From assembly GCA_025062195.1 (NCBI GenBank), contig JANXAS010000004.1, positions 32,525 to 96,524 of the forward strand: a stretch of DNA of 64,000 bases, read 5' to 3'. Source of the stretch: Armatimonadota bacterium. GTDB taxonomy: Bacteria; Armatimonadota; Fervidibacteria; Fervidibacterales; Thermosaccharophagaceae. Positions within the stretch are counted from its first letter, which is position 1. Every line of letters starts with the position of its first letter. Below the pieces are notes generated by a model. It did not search any database. It was not told the origin of the DNA and saw only the letters and a list, made by a program, of their open reading frames with translations. Positions 16,384 to 26,117 of the stretch are shown piece after piece. A program made the translations under genes and the position numbers.

Positions 16384-16876
16384 AACAGCTGTCGTATCAT
16401 TCCCTATGGCAATGTAAGTTGTGCGTGGGCTTTTTTCACCGTTTTAAGTGTTACCGATAGGTCTTAATGCATTGGGACAACAATATGCAACGTCCCATAA
16501 AGGTGTTGGCCATACTTAGTGGTGATGCTCACCTTCTTTTCCCTCGTTGTGCTTGAGCAATTCGTAAAGGTCATTTGGAGCGCGCTCAAGCTTTCTTTTC
16601 ACCCCTCCTTTGCGATGTGGTTTTGCGTTTGGGCTGTCCTAAACATAAGTTCTATAGCGACATTGACATGTTCACCGTGTAGACAGTTGAGAAATCGTCA
16701 CCGCTCCAAATACCGTAAAGTTTAGGTGTTCAGGAGCAGTTGGATAAACTTTGCGGTTGCTATGCGGCATATTCATTCTGTGATTATGGCGATTGTATTC
16801 GTTACCTTAAGCAACCCGCCGGGTGAGTTTGCCAGCCGCAGCATCAAAGTTGACTGGTGTGGTGGAGGTAATGGAG

Positions 16877-17224
16877 ATGGCACGAGGATGCATCTTCTGT
16901 GACATCGCGAGCGGCAAAGTCCAGAGCCGAATAGCTTATGAGGATGAGGATGTGATTGCCTTCCACGACATTAACCCGCAGGCACCGATTCATATCCTCA
17001 TCATACCGAAAAAACACATAGCTAACTTGAACGAGACAAGCGATGATGACCTAAAGCTGCTCAGCAAACTGCTCCTTGTGGCGCGTGACATAGCAAAGAA
17101 AGAAGGCGTCAGCGAAAGGGGTTACCGAATTGTCCTCAACACGAACAGGGAAGCTGGGCAATCTGTCTTCCATATTCATTTTCATTTGCTTGGCGGACGC
17201 CCATTCGGTTGGCCACCGGGCTAA
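16877..17224 (+). CDS. HIT family (histidine triad) protein
   Basis: Small nucleotide-binding hydrolase of the HINT group, 115 residues from ATG 16877, the usual family length. N-terminal CIFCDIASG zinc-type motif, PIHILIIPKKHI in the middle and the histidine triad FHIHFHLLGGRPFGWPPG at the C-terminus. Members hydrolyse purine nucleoside phosphoramidates. The track start at 16823 lies upstream of the ribosome site GGAGG (16864-16868), so the start is ATG 16877 (or the closer ATG 16871). Monocistronic, followed by a structured spacer. Confidence 0.93.
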   Translation: MARGCIFCDIASGKVQSRIAYEDEDVIAFHDINPQAPIHILIIPKKHIANLNETSDDDLKLLSKLLLVARDIAKKEGVSERGYRIVLNTNREAGQSVFHIHFHLLGGRPFGWPPG

Positions 17225-17299
17225 GCGAGCCAACGATTGGCGATTCGCATTGCGCGCATAAAATGCGCAAATGGGCAGGTTATCATCCGGCTGGCTCGC
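17225..17299. repeat. 75-base cruciform after the HIT gene
   Basis: Perfect 8-base ends GCGAGCCA / TGGCTCGC enclose an inner hairpin TTGCGC-GCATAAAAT-GCGCAA. The size is tRNA-like, but there is no anticodon or T-arm. It could be a terminator or a repeat. Confidence 0.45.
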
Positions 17300-17393
17300 A
17301 GCACCTGTGCGCTGTTAACGAACCTTTGATGCTCACCCATGCGGCATATAAAGCTGCCGACTTTACGATTTGAATTCCTCGGGGGTGATGGCG

Positions 17394-18317
17394 ATGCGGC
17401 GATGGGGATTTATGCTTATGAGTGTGCTATTAACTTCGTGCATGCTCGGTTCTGCCCAGCCATTGCATCATTATGCTTTTGCAGCCGATAGGGTAGCGTT
17501 AAAAATCGCTGTTGCTTATGTTGATGACAGAACTGGTTACCCAGATAAAGCACTTGCTGATGTGGCGCAATTTATGCTCACACAGGCGTTGCGAGAGATT
17601 GAGGGATTTGAAGTCATTTCAGTTGACCTCATCAGAGATGCTATGACTGCGTTGAAACTTCGCCCGCCGCTTACTGATATTGAGATGTGTAAACTTGCCA
17701 ATGAGTTGAAGGTTGACTGGGTAATACGAGCGGCTCTTGAGCAAGCAACCTTGGACAAAAGGACAAACGCAGTTTCTGTCCCGATGATGGCAGAGGCGGT
17801 CAGTAGAGATTTGGAAGTGATTATCAGCCGGGCAAGTGCGGTCGGCACCTACACAGCAAAGGGTGATTTAGCTAATCCGCTCGTGCTGTATACTGCGCTC
17901 GTCAACGCAATCAACAACTCATGTTCGCATGCTGCTGGGCAGCTTGAATACTCCGCCAAGGTCAAGGGTATCCTCTTGCTCCCACCAATGAATAACTTCA
18001 TACGCACAAACATTGGCATTCATCAGGGCTTAAAAGTTGGCGCTAAATTGCTTGTGGTTAGTCATGGCAGACCTGTGGCGTGGGCAAAAGTTGTGGATGT
18101 GAATGACGATGATTGCCAGGCTGAACTCATGCAAGTTGTGCTCGGAAAAAGACTTGAACCAAATATGAAGGTGTTCGTCATCAGCAATCCCGCCGCACAT
18201 GAGGCGCCAACTTATGCGGAACGCATTGAGAGAGAGTTGAGGAGGGCGACAAGAGAATTGTTCATCGCTATAGTCATAACATTTGGCGCTCTCATTGCCA
18301 CTGATGTGATCAAGTGA
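17394..18317 (+). CDS. Predicted lipoprotein / envelope protein of unknown function
   Basis: About 307 residues. The N-terminus is a signal with a lipobox-like LTSC (residues 15-18, MRRWGFMLMSVLLTSC). A middle domain reads KIAVAYVDDRTG...LTQALREIEGFEVIS...AKELKVDWVIRAAL-like, similar in layout to TolB-N/CsgG-type domains that build outer-membrane-associated assemblies. A second beta domain (GIHQGLKVGAKLLVVSHGRPVAWAKVVDV) and a C-terminal membrane segment (LFIAIVITFGALIATDVIK) follow. ATG 17394 is preferred: GGGGGTG lies seven bases upstream, and the track TTG at 17370 precedes it. No family firmly recognised. Confidence 0.65.
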   Translation: MRRWGFMLMSVLLTSCMLGSAQPLHHYAFAADRVALKIAVAYVDDRTGYPDKALADVAQFMLTQALREIEGFEVISVDLIRDAMTALKLRPPLTDIEMCKLANELKVDWVIRAALEQATLDKRTNAVSVPMMAEAVSRDLEVIISRASAVGTYTAKGDLANPLVLYTALVNAINNSCSHAAGQLEYSAKVKGILLLPPMNNFIRTNIGIHQGLKVGAKLLVVSHGRPVAWAKVVDVNDDDCQAELMQVVLGKRLEPNMKVFVISNPAAHEAPTYAERIERELRRATRELFIAIVITFGALIATDVIK

Positions 18318-18474
18318 GATGGTGGTGGGCATTTAGCGGAATTGCGCCCTTACAAGATGCGCATGTAACCTTGCGAGGGTTGACCATCAGCGTGATGTTG
18401 ATTGATGTTGATGAGGCTGATGAAATAATAGGGGCACATCTGTATTCCCTCTCACATCGCTGCACCTCATTAGG

Positions 18475-19644
18475 TCATGCCCAAACTCCGGGTATGCTCT
18501 CGCCGCAGAATTTGCACTTACCTTTGTTAATGTTGTTTTCAGCTATTCCAATGTAGCCAACGCGCTTCACGAGCAAGCGGTTGCATCTTGTGCAATAGGT
18601 GTTTTCTCCATCATGCCCAGGCACATTGCCTATGTATGCAAATTTGACCCCGCATTCCATCGCTATCTGACGGCAACGCTCAAGCGTCTTAACAGGCGTT
18701 GGTGGCAAGTTGCGCAGCCGATATGCTGGATGGAACCGAAGGAAGTGCATGGGCACATCTTTCCCCACATTTTTAACAACCCATTCGCACATGCGCTTTA
18801 TCTCACTTGAGCTGTCATTCATTGTTGGGACAATGAGCACGACGAGCTCCATGAATGTGCCGTATTGGCGGACAAGCTCTATAGCCCTAAGCACTGGTTT
18901 TAGGCTTCCACCAACGATCGTCCGATAGAATTCCTCGTTGAAAGCTTTCAGGTCAATCCGTATGCAGTCAAACAACGGGCACAGTTCCTTTAACGGTGCA
19001 TCGTCAATGTATGCGGCGGTGACCATAAGGTTTTTAAGCTTGCGCTCTTTGGCAATTTTGGCGGTGTCAAGTGTGTATTCAAAGAAGATGACGGGTTCGG
19101 TGAATGTATATGCTATTGCGTCACATTCAAGCTCCAATGCAAGTTCCACAACCTTGTTCGGTGGCAGGTCATAGTTTGTTGTCTGCTCAGGACCAACTTG
19201 GCTTATCTGCCAGTTCTGACAATACAGGCAGCGCAGGTTGCATCCGGCAGTCGCTATACCGAGGCAACGCATCCCCGGCACAACATGAAATATAGGTGTC
19301 TGTTCAACTGGGTGGTATGAGACAGCACATGCCAACCCATAAACCTTTGTATAGAGTTTTCGGTCGTAGCAAACACGCATCCTGCAAGCTCCGGTTTGAC
19401 CATCATCAATCATGCAGAACTTCGGGCACAATGTGCATTGCACCTGCTTTCCAACCGGGCGCCAATAGCGAGCCAAATGATGTTGTATGCCCTTTGCCCT
19501 CGGCAGGTCAGTTATGTCCTTAACGGTTATTTCTTTGCCCCTGTAGATTGGTGCGCCCGCTTCAGCATTTAAAGCGCATGCCCCGCACAGTGCACAGCCA
19601 ATCAGTGAGCTTATGAATTGGCGTCTCGTCATATCATGGCGCAT
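18475..19644 (-). CDS. AmmeMemoRadiSam-type radical SAM enzyme with Tat signal
   Basis: Radical SAM protein of the group found with AMMECR1 and Memo proteins, 389 residues. The cluster-binding CNLRCLYC motif has cysteines at 135, 139 and 142. Before it is a cysteine-rich segment (CTLCPKFC, 70-77, and GACRMR), and the C-terminus has CTRCNRLL and CKFCGESIPGVWA. The N-terminus is a twin-arginine signal (MTRRQFISSLIG). AMMECR1 and Memo partners are not in this window. ATG 19644 has GGGTGTGA upstream. The reaction is unknown for the family. Confidence 0.88.
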   Translation of the reverse strand: MRHDMTRRQFISSLIGCALCGACALNAEAGAPIYRGKEITVKDITDLPRAKGIQHHLARYWRPVGKQVQCTLCPKFCMIDDGQTGACRMRVCYDRKLYTKVYGLACAVSYHPVEQTPIFHVVPGMRCLGIATAGCNLRCLYCQNWQISQVGPEQTTNYDLPPNKVVELALELECDAIAYTFTEPVIFFEYTLDTAKIAKERKLKNLMVTAAYIDDAPLKELCPLFDCIRIDLKAFNEEFYRTIVGGSLKPVLRAIELVRQYGTFMELVVLIVPTMNDSSSEIKRMCEWVVKNVGKDVPMHFLRFHPAYRLRNLPPTPVKTLERCRQIAMECGVKFAYIGNVPGHDGENTYCTRCNRLLVKRVGYIGIAENNINKGKCKFCGESIPGVWA

Positions 19645-19822
19645 ATGACTGTCACACCCTATCGTGAGGCTTAGTTAGGTCCTTCAATTTGCAGCAGAAG
19701 TTATGTAACTGAATATAAGGGCAGCTTTGCGCTGCACGCATCGTTAGTTTCGTCTTCGCCTTTTCAGGTGACATGACTCGCCAATACAAGACGACACCAA
19801 CTGCGCAACTCTTTTTTGTGGT

Positions 19823-21472
19823 TTACCTTGTCAGCGGAGCATTGCTTGCAAGTTCAGTAGCGGACGATTTTATGTAGCGCATCTCATCAAGCCAGAGTGT
19901 GAGCTTATCTCCGGCTTGTGCATTGCCAAATACAAACTGCACTTCAACAGTTGCAACCTGTGCGAGTTCAAGCACACGATTGACAACATGATTCTCATCC
20001 AAATAGAGTCCCTCAAACGGCACATAGACCTTTACCCATTTGCCTGCTTCCCTTACTGCGCCGGCGTCACCTCTCCAAATCTCGCCGTTGCGCTCCCTTA
20101 TGGTGAGCGTCATCGTTGCTGGCTTGTTTGTCTTGACCCAAAAGATGATGCCATCAAACCTTGTCGCATCAACGAACTCAACCCACTGAGTGACTGTGTG
20201 TATCCTTCCGTGAGCTACATCCTCCTCTGGCACAGCCCAATCAACGCGAAGCGACTTTGATGTATTACAAGCTCCGTCGGTATCATCAATACTGGTCTTG
20301 AAACTCTTTGCGCCGGCTTTAAACTCACCCACAATAGGCGGATAGAAAATCTCGGTGAGGCGCCTATCCTCGTAATCGGCGATGAGTTCAGATGGGGCAT
20401 TTTCAAGTGCATGCTTGTCAAGCCGCCAAAGACCATCATTCGTTGCCACCCAAAGATATCTCCCATGTGGGAGCATGTCCAAGACCATCTTCTCACCGAG
20501 CTGCGTTGATGCCTCACGGCATTCAAGCCAGCGCAGTCTCTTTGTATCAAACCTTGTTAGGTCTCGCTTCGTCGCCACCCAAAGGATATTGCCGTCGGCA
20601 GCTATTCTCATAGGTGGGTTTGGAACAGTGTGATGAAAGTCGCTACCAAAGCGCAAGTCAAACGGATGTTTTAATTCCCCTCGCTTTGCCACATTGAACC
20701 TTTGAATTCCGCCTATGCTTGCCACCCAAAGGTCGTTCCCAACCCAAGCCATTGAAAGGATGCGTGAATGTATCAAACCATGCCCGCAGTGATATGTGTC
20801 AATCACCTTTCCATCTTCCGATGTATGTGTCAGGTTAAATGCAGCATGCCATACAGTTCCATCCGGGGCGATTAGCAGCGAATCGCAGTATATGGCTTTC
20901 CCAGAACCAGCTGCAGGGTTAACCGCACCACTCCCGGCTTCAGGTGTCCAGCCGCCATACCTGCGGAAGTTAGCGATTCGCCTTGTCGCCTTATCTATGC
21001 GCGCAAGCCCCGTATCCATGCCGAGCCAAACATATCTCTCGTTTGCGCCAATCGCAAGCACTGCACCATCCATCAATCCATTTGCCGCTGTGTAGTTTGT
21101 GAATGCGCGTCCATCAAAACAACTGACACCATTGTTCAATCCGATCCAGAGCAAGTTGCCATCGGCACAAAGTGACTGAATGTCATCATCAAGTAAGCCA
21201 TCACTTTTTGTGAACTTGAGCGGAGCGCTTGACGGGTTATCAAGCGAGAGCCTGAACAAACCCTCGCTTGTGCCCAGCCAGATAAAGTTCCCCTGTATGG
21301 CAAGCTTGTTGATAACTGTGCCGCGCAAATAACTATCCCACAACTTCGGCTTGATGTTTGATTCAGCAGGGTATGCAATCCTTGTAACGCCCGAGACGAG
21401 CACAATTGTGGTGAAGGCGGTGAGATACGACCTCAACAAGCGCCGTGATAAACATTGTTGCGCCTTGAACAT
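19823..21472 (-). CDS. Secreted beta-propeller protein with C-terminal carbohydrate-binding-like domain
   Basis: About 549 residues with a Sec signal (LLRSYLTAFTTIVLVSGV). Repeated motifs of the two-component-regulator-propeller type occur at least six times: FIWLGTSEGLFRLS, LLWIGLNNGVSCFD, YVWLGMDTGLARID, DLWVASIGGIQRFN, ILWVATKRDLTRFD, YLWVATNDGLWRLD. The propeller is not followed by a kinase or membrane domain but by a jelly-roll module (DATRFDGIIFWVKTN, GKWVKVYVPFEGLYLDENH) resembling CBM11-like binding domains. Probably a surface glycan-binding or sensing protein. Start ATG 21472 after GGGGGTGA. Confidence 0.75.
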   Translation of the reverse strand: MFKAQQCLSRRLLRSYLTAFTTIVLVSGVTRIAYPAESNIKPKLWDSYLRGTVINKLAIQGNFIWLGTSEGLFRLSLDNPSSAPLKFTKSDGLLDDDIQSLCADGNLLWIGLNNGVSCFDGRAFTNYTAANGLMDGAVLAIGANERYVWLGMDTGLARIDKATRRIANFRRYGGWTPEAGSGAVNPAAGSGKAIYCDSLLIAPDGTVWHAAFNLTHTSEDGKVIDTYHCGHGLIHSRILSMAWVGNDLWVASIGGIQRFNVAKRGELKHPFDLRFGSDFHHTVPNPPMRIAADGNILWVATKRDLTRFDTKRLRWLECREASTQLGEKMVLDMLPHGRYLWVATNDGLWRLDKHALENAPSELIADYEDRRLTEIFYPPIVGEFKAGAKSFKTSIDDTDGACNTSKSLRVDWAVPEEDVAHGRIHTVTQWVEFVDATRFDGIIFWVKTNKPATMTLTIRERNGEIWRGDAGAVREAGKWVKVYVPFEGLYLDENHVVNRVLELAQVATVEVQFVFGNAQAGDKLTLWLDEMRYIKSSATELASNAPLTR

Positions 21473-21895
21473 CACTAATTCACCCCCAGAATTAATGCAT
21501 GTCCTACATTCACATCTTTTTGATGCCAGTCATTCGTCGCGAGTTGCAAAGCGCTTTACTCTCGGCGACTTTTGGAAGAGTCACCACTCTGCTTTCGTTT
21601 TGTGACTCGCTAAAAGTCGCTTGCTCGCTATGCAATAGGGGCTCTACAGCCAACTCACTTTGTGATACACTAAACAATGACGATTCAACGATTCATGTGG
21701 GAGAAGCTTTAGCGCCGAACAAGAATCTGAAAACAAGCCCGAACAAAATTCGCATTTTGCTATAGAGGCGCTCACCAAGGATAAGGAGGTGATGGAAAGC
21801 ATAAACCAATCATGAGCATCTGAAGTGTCTTTTATGTGCGAGGAAATAAGATTGGGTGTTAGCGTTCAATCAAGGGACAAGGAGGCTGATGAACG
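21473..21895. other. Spacer with large hairpin upstream of prepilin gene
   Basis: 423 bases between divergent genes, so it should carry both promoters. It holds the hairpin at 21565-21620. No gene supported. Confidence 0.45.
21565..21620. repeat. Two-stage hairpin GCGACTTTT/AAAAGTCGC
   Basis: Outer 9-base stem GCGACTTTT...AAAAGTCGC and inner 7-base stem GAGTCAC...GTGACTC, separated by small internal loops, 56 bases in all. Could be an attenuator, an operator or a palindromic repeat. Confidence 0.6.
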
Positions 21896-22549
21896 ATGCG
21901 CAGCAATTGTGGATCGCTTGGAAGGAGGCGTAGTTTGATTAGTTTCACACTGATAGAGCTGCTGGTGGTGATTGCTATAATCGCCATCTTGGCAGCGATA
22001 TTGTTCCCAGTGTTTGCGAAGGCGAGGGAGAAGGCAAAAGCTTCTACATGCCTGTCAAACTTGAAACAGCTTGGGCAAGCTTGGTTGATGTATACGCAGG
22101 ACTATGACGGCTACTATCCCCGTGCATGGAATGGTGGCGGCGGTTATGGCTTTGACTTCCAGCTTTACCCATACATCAAGAGTATGGGTGTCTATGATTG
22201 CCCGAGTGCCGATAACCCACCACGCACATGGCCTTCAGGTTGGTCATTTCCGGGTGACTACACAGTTAATGCAGCAGTTGGATATGGAAGCGGGACATTC
22301 TCAGTTAATGAGAGCGTAGTTCGTCATCCAGCCACTACGATCATGCTCTGCGAAATTAGAAACACGCGCCCACCCAGCGGTCCCGAACACGAGGTATGGG
22401 TCAGCAGCAAAAGGGATGTTCTTGCACGCGTCGCTTATGATCGCCACTTAGATGGTTCAAATTACACCTTCTGCGATGGTCACGCAAAATGGTATCGTGT
22501 TGAGCAAACATGGACTATGTGGCGGTTGGATAATCAAGAGTTGCCGTAA
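21896..22549 (+). CDS. Prepilin-like protein with N-terminal methylation motif and H-X9-DG motif
   Basis: 217 residues. N-terminal type IV prepilin-like segment [31 protein letters not shown] with the conserved glutamate at +5, followed by a globular domain ending in [12 protein letters not shown], the H-X9-DG signature common in large paralogous families of Planctomycetes and Armatimonadota. The residue before the cleavage point is serine (LIS|FTLIE) rather than glycine. GGAGG ends ten bases before ATG 21896; the closer ATG 21889 is in a frame that stops. Likely a pseudopilin exported and processed by a PilD-like peptidase; role unknown. Confidence 0.88.
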   Translation: MRSNCGSLGRRRSLISFTLIELLVVIAIIAILAAILFPVFAKAREKAKASTCLSNLKQLGQAWLMYTQDYDGYYPRAWNGGGGYGFDFQLYPYIKSMGVYDCPSADNPPRTWPSGWSFPGDYTVNAAVGYGSGTFSVNESVVRHPATTIMLCEIRNTRPPSGPEHEVWVSSKRDVLARVAYDRHLDGSNYTFCDGHAKWYRVEQTWTMWRLDNQELP

Positions 22550-23310
22550 TTAGGCATAGTGTGTGAGGCGTTATACTGTTTAAAATTCAAAAAACTGTGT
22601 AGGATGGGAATGGTGCTAAGGTGAGATTTTTAGGTTGCTACGAACCGATGGGATAGAGGTGTGTTTGACTGCACTTTACTTTGGTTAGTGCCCTACCACG
22701 AACTTTTGAGCATCGTTGGCGATTTACTACCCACTAATTGTTGAGGCTCTATGTAAATCCTGCGCGACAACTTCAATTGTCCCCGAATCCAATTGAGAGG
22801 CTGATTGGACTAAGCCTGTCAAAGAAAGTTTTTGAGATTAGCAGGTTTCAGCGCGCCATCCAGAAGCTGTCTAACTTGGGCAGATGTGAGTGGAAAGCGT
22901 TTGGCATAGGCTTTCTGCAAAGCCATTTTGAAAGCCACTGCGCTAAAGGAGACATCGCGATTGAACAATGGGCAGCACTGCAAAATAATAAACGCTGTGA
23001 GTGAGGTGGCTTCAGGCACGGAAGCTCTATTCACGGCTTTGTTGGCTAACCACTTCCTATAGATGGTTCTCTTTTGCAGTTGTAAGGTGTGGTTGATATG
23101 CTACCTTACCAATTGCTTTTGTCGGTGAGTTTAATGGCTGAGTCTACCCCGCAAAAACAGCATGGTTGCGAGAATTGCGTCATGATTATCACGAAAGGCT
23201 AAAGCAAGGTATAAAGCAATCGGAACGACATCGGTATGTGAGCTTGCGTTGGTGAATGCAAATTTAAAGAGCGAATGAATGACATACATTAGACCAAGTG
23301 GTGATGTCAT
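22550..23310. other. 761-base spacer without a supported gene
   Basis: Short ORFs in both strands (22738-23004 plus, 22819-23034 minus) lack ribosome sites and recognisable domains. The minus ORF has a fairly coding-like stretch (KAYAKRFPLTSAQVRQLLDG), which may be a gene relic. Confidence 0.45.
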
Positions 23311-23772
23311 ATGCGTATGGTAGCCGATTCAGCAATGCATTTGCTCAACTACCTGTGGCGCATTTACAATAAGATACTTAAAGAGGGACAGCGTTTCCTG
23401 AGACGCTATGGCTTGACGCCAACGCGACTTGATGTCATAGCTCTCTTAAGCACTGGTGAGGGCATTACACAGCAAGAGCTGAGCGAGAAACTGTTGACCA
23501 CGAAGGGAAACATAACGAGCCTAATAGACAGAATGGAAAGAGACGGCTTGGTTGAACGACGCGTGGATGTTTCCGATAGGCGCCGTTATCGTCTCTTTTT
23601 GACGCCGAAGAGCAAGCGCTTGCTGGAGCAAGTCATTCCAGAATACAAAAAACGATTGATAGAACTGATAGACAGTTTATCCGCTGAGGAGAGGGCGCTA
23701 TTGCAATCTCTTTTGAAGCGGCTTGAACAAAGCCTGCCTCAAAGCAGCGCCGGCGAGACAATAGCCAGCTGA
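23311..23772 (+). CDS. MarR family transcriptional regulator
   Basis: 153 residues, winged helix-turn-helix of the MarR family: helices around RLDVIALLSTGEGITQQELSEKL, the recognition helix TKGNITSLIDRMERDGLVER and the wing RVDVSDRRRYRLFLT, then a C-terminal dimerisation helix pair. Acts as a dimeric DNA-binding regulator, often derepressed by small phenolics. No obvious target nearby: the next genes are convergent (rhamnulokinase) or behind a long spacer. Start ATG 23311; ATG 23317 is an alternative. Confidence 0.9.
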   Translation: MRMVADSAMHLLNYLWRIYNKILKEGQRFLRRYGLTPTRLDVIALLSTGEGITQQELSEKLLTTKGNITSLIDRMERDGLVERRVDVSDRRRYRLFLTPKSKRLLEQVIPEYKKRLIELIDSLSAEERALLQSLLKRLEQSLPQSSAGETIAS

Positions 23773-24228
23773 ATGAACGGCTGCTACTAAGCTACTCGCA
23801 TAGCTGGTTTTCGCGATGGTTTTAGAGGGCTATCACCACCACACAAAATGACACGAATTTGTAACCCTTAAAGCTCGTTCCCATTGCGATACAAATGGTG
23901 GTCATCTTTTGAGCGCATCCTACTTTAACATCGCCACTTGTTGGCAGAGGAAGTTGAAAGACCGCCTCGTATAAGCTGAGGCATTGCATAGGTTGGACGA
24001 TGCCCTTAGTTTTTGAAAACGGCATAAGCCCTTAAAGTTTTTCTCAGAATGAATTTGAGGTTTGCTTTGTTACCATCAATCGGTGGCTAAAGCCAACGGC
24101 ATAGATGGTTATACGCCGACAACTTTTGGGCAAAGAGAGATGTTAACGCTCTCACAATTCAAAGGGCAGTGGTGAAGACGCCTTCCCAAAAGGCTCTCAC
24201 GGGCAAGATGACCGCGCTGTATCCAAAC
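23773..24228. other. 456-base spacer with a decayed palindromic repeat
   Basis: Between convergent genes. Contains TGGCTAAAGCCA (24084-24095) followed by ACGGCATAGATGGTTAT, similar to the 'GGGCTAAAGCCCATAGCATAG' repeat at 61447. No gene supported. Confidence 0.4.
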
Positions 24229-25731
24229 TCAATCCAGCTTGGTCGCCTCGGAGGCTTCCAATATTGTCTTGAATCTTTCGTATGCAGTTTCCCATTCATC
24301 GTGTTCCATAGGTTCATAATGCCCCATCTCAAACGAGCGCTTAATTACTCGCCTCGCTTCATCGTGCGAGGAAACATAGCCAAGTGTGAGCGCCTGAATC
24401 ATCACACTACCTGCTGCTGTTGCTTCTGCTGGTCCAGCGATGACAAGCCTGTGCGTTGCGTTGGCTACAAATTGGCATAGCAACGAATTGCGTGAGCCAC
24501 CGCCCACAACATGCACCACTTCAATTTTCTCCCCGAGCAACTCCTCAAGCCTGTCAAGCACCCAACGGCATTTCAAGGCGAGGCTCTCAAGTGCACACCT
24601 TACAAACTCGCCCTTTGTTTGGGGTGGTTGCTGAGATGTGAGCAGACAAAACTTACTCATCCTATATGGCATATCACCGGGGTGCAAGAAGGCGCTATGG
24701 TCTGGGTCAACGAATGCCTTGAATGGCTGCGCTTCAGACGCCATCTCGGTCAATTCCGAGTATGAATATTCCTCGCCCAGCCTTGCCCAAGTGCGCCTGC
24801 ACTCCTGAACAAGCCATAGCCCCATTATGTTTTTCAGGAATCTGATCTTATCGCCGTAGCCGCCCTCATTCGTGAAGTTTAACCGAAGGCTGTGCTCGTT
24901 TATGATTGGTTCGTCAACTTCAACGCCCATTAGCGCCCATGTGCCACAGCTTATATAGCACCAGTTGTCTCCTTCCGCCGGGACCGCTGCCACGGCAGAG
25001 CCAGTATCATGGCACGCAGGAGCGATCACCTTTACTTGCGGCATACCAACATCTTCGGCGACTGACAAAAGCATGTTACCGAGTATTGTGCCTGAAGGAA
25101 CTATTGGGGGGAGGAAATGCGTTGGTATGCCCATTCTCTCAAGGAGGGACTTAGCCCACCCTTTCTCTCTCGGGTTGTAAAACTGAGTTGTAGTGGCAAT
25201 GCTAAACTCGGAGACTTTAACCCCAGTAAGCCAAAAGTTGAACAGGTCAGGCATCATGAGAAGTGTCTCAGAAACATCAAGCAACGGTGAGTTGCTAACG
25301 ACCATTGATAGCAATTGGAAAAGTGTGTTGATTTGCATGAACTGAATTCCGGTTTGCTCAAATATCTCCTCCTTCGGGACTCGTCTGAAAGCTTCTTCAA
25401 GCATTCCATCGGTGCGCACATCCCTGTAGTGATACGGATTGCAAAGCAACACATCGCCGCGCCCGAGTAGGGCAAAGTCAACTCCCCAAGTGTCAACTCC
25501 AATCCCCTGAATTTCGCTGCCATACTTTGAGGCGCATATCCTCATCGCGTCTTTCATCTCTTGCCATATTCGCAGAACATCCCAATGCAGGCTATCAATT
25601 ATCCGCACAGGTCCGTTTGGGAAACGGTGGACTTCCTCAAGTTCCAAAGCGCCATCCTTTAACATCCCGACAACACACCTGCCACTCTCAGCGCCCAAAT
25701 CAAAGGCGATGAATGAAACTGGCTTACTCAT
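24229..25731 (-). CDS. rhaB: Rhamnulokinase
   Basis: FGGY-family carbohydrate kinase, 500 residues. It phosphorylates L-rhamnulose at O1 in rhamnose breakdown. FIAFDLGAESGRCVVG is the N-terminal phosphate-binding loop of RhaB, GIGVDTWGVDFALL and CNPYHYRDVRTDGM are characteristic rhamnulokinase blocks, and VVGGGSRNSLLCQFVANAT is the C-terminal adenosine motif. ATG 25731 lies after GGAGGTGAACGGTG; the track counts the GTG just before it. No rhaA/rhaD next to it, so the pathway is scattered. Rhamnose fits the pectin-type GH28 at the other end of the window. Confidence 0.9.
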   Translation of the reverse strand: MSKPVSFIAFDLGAESGRCVVGMLKDGALELEEVHRFPNGPVRIIDSLHWDVLRIWQEMKDAMRICASKYGSEIQGIGVDTWGVDFALLGRGDVLLCNPYHYRDVRTDGMLEEAFRRVPKEEIFEQTGIQFMQINTLFQLLSMVVSNSPLLDVSETLLMMPDLFNFWLTGVKVSEFSIATTTQFYNPREKGWAKSLLERMGIPTHFLPPIVPSGTILGNMLLSVAEDVGMPQVKVIAPACHDTGSAVAAVPAEGDNWCYISCGTWALMGVEVDEPIINEHSLRLNFTNEGGYGDKIRFLKNIMGLWLVQECRRTWARLGEEYSYSELTEMASEAQPFKAFVDPDHSAFLHPGDMPYRMSKFCLLTSQQPPQTKGEFVRCALESLALKCRWVLDRLEELLGEKIEVVHVVGGGSRNSLLCQFVANATHRLVIAGPAEATAAGSVMIQALTLGYVSSHDEARRVIKRSFEMGHYEPMEHDEWETAYERFKTILEASEATKLD

Positions 25732-26117
25732 CACCGTTCACCTCCAACGAAAATTAAGTGTCGCTCCTCAGGCATAACTCAATCAACAATTTCATAGCCC
25801 TTTGCAAATTCTTTAACGAGCGCTTTTTGGCTTGCTACAAGCGCCGGGCAGCGCCACAACTAAAGTTTGTCGCTTGAGCGCAACCGAATACCGTTAGTGG
25901 AAAAGGTGGTTGATTCAAAAGGCAGCAAGCAAGTTTGCAGGCGATGATAAAGCATGACAGCAAGCGCACTAATCAAACCAAATTGGCTTTTGGCTCATCA
26001 AAAGAATCTGACCTTGAACTGAATCGGTTGCAGCAGCCGCTCCGCCTTAGGAGTTTGAAAGGAATAGTGGACATAATTTAGATGGCTACACTCAGTGGGG
26101 CATTGGAGGACGAAAGA
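25732..26117. other. 386-base spacer between divergent genes
   Basis: No supported gene; should contain the promoters of rhaB (minus) and the prepilin-like gene (plus). No clear operator seen. Confidence 0.4.

Larger units (their letters stand above)
15392..16876. other. 1.5-kb repeat-rich, gene-poor region
   Basis: Contains in order a 25-base minisatellite (15454-15735), a 10-base microsatellite (15887-15928) and a decayed minus-strand gene (15620-16383). From about 16440 to 16876 I see no supported gene, only very short ORFs; a 27-codon minus-strand frame after AAAGGAGGG near 16600 ends in HHH and may be a fragment. Confidence 0.5.

Noticed and set aside
17225-17299. tRNA gene
   Set aside because: Size and end pairing fit, but no T-loop consensus, no seven-base anticodon loop, and no CCA-type end.
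22819-23034. Small minus-strand gene
   Set aside because: Part of the translation looks coding, but there is no ribosome site, no start near one and no recognisable domain.
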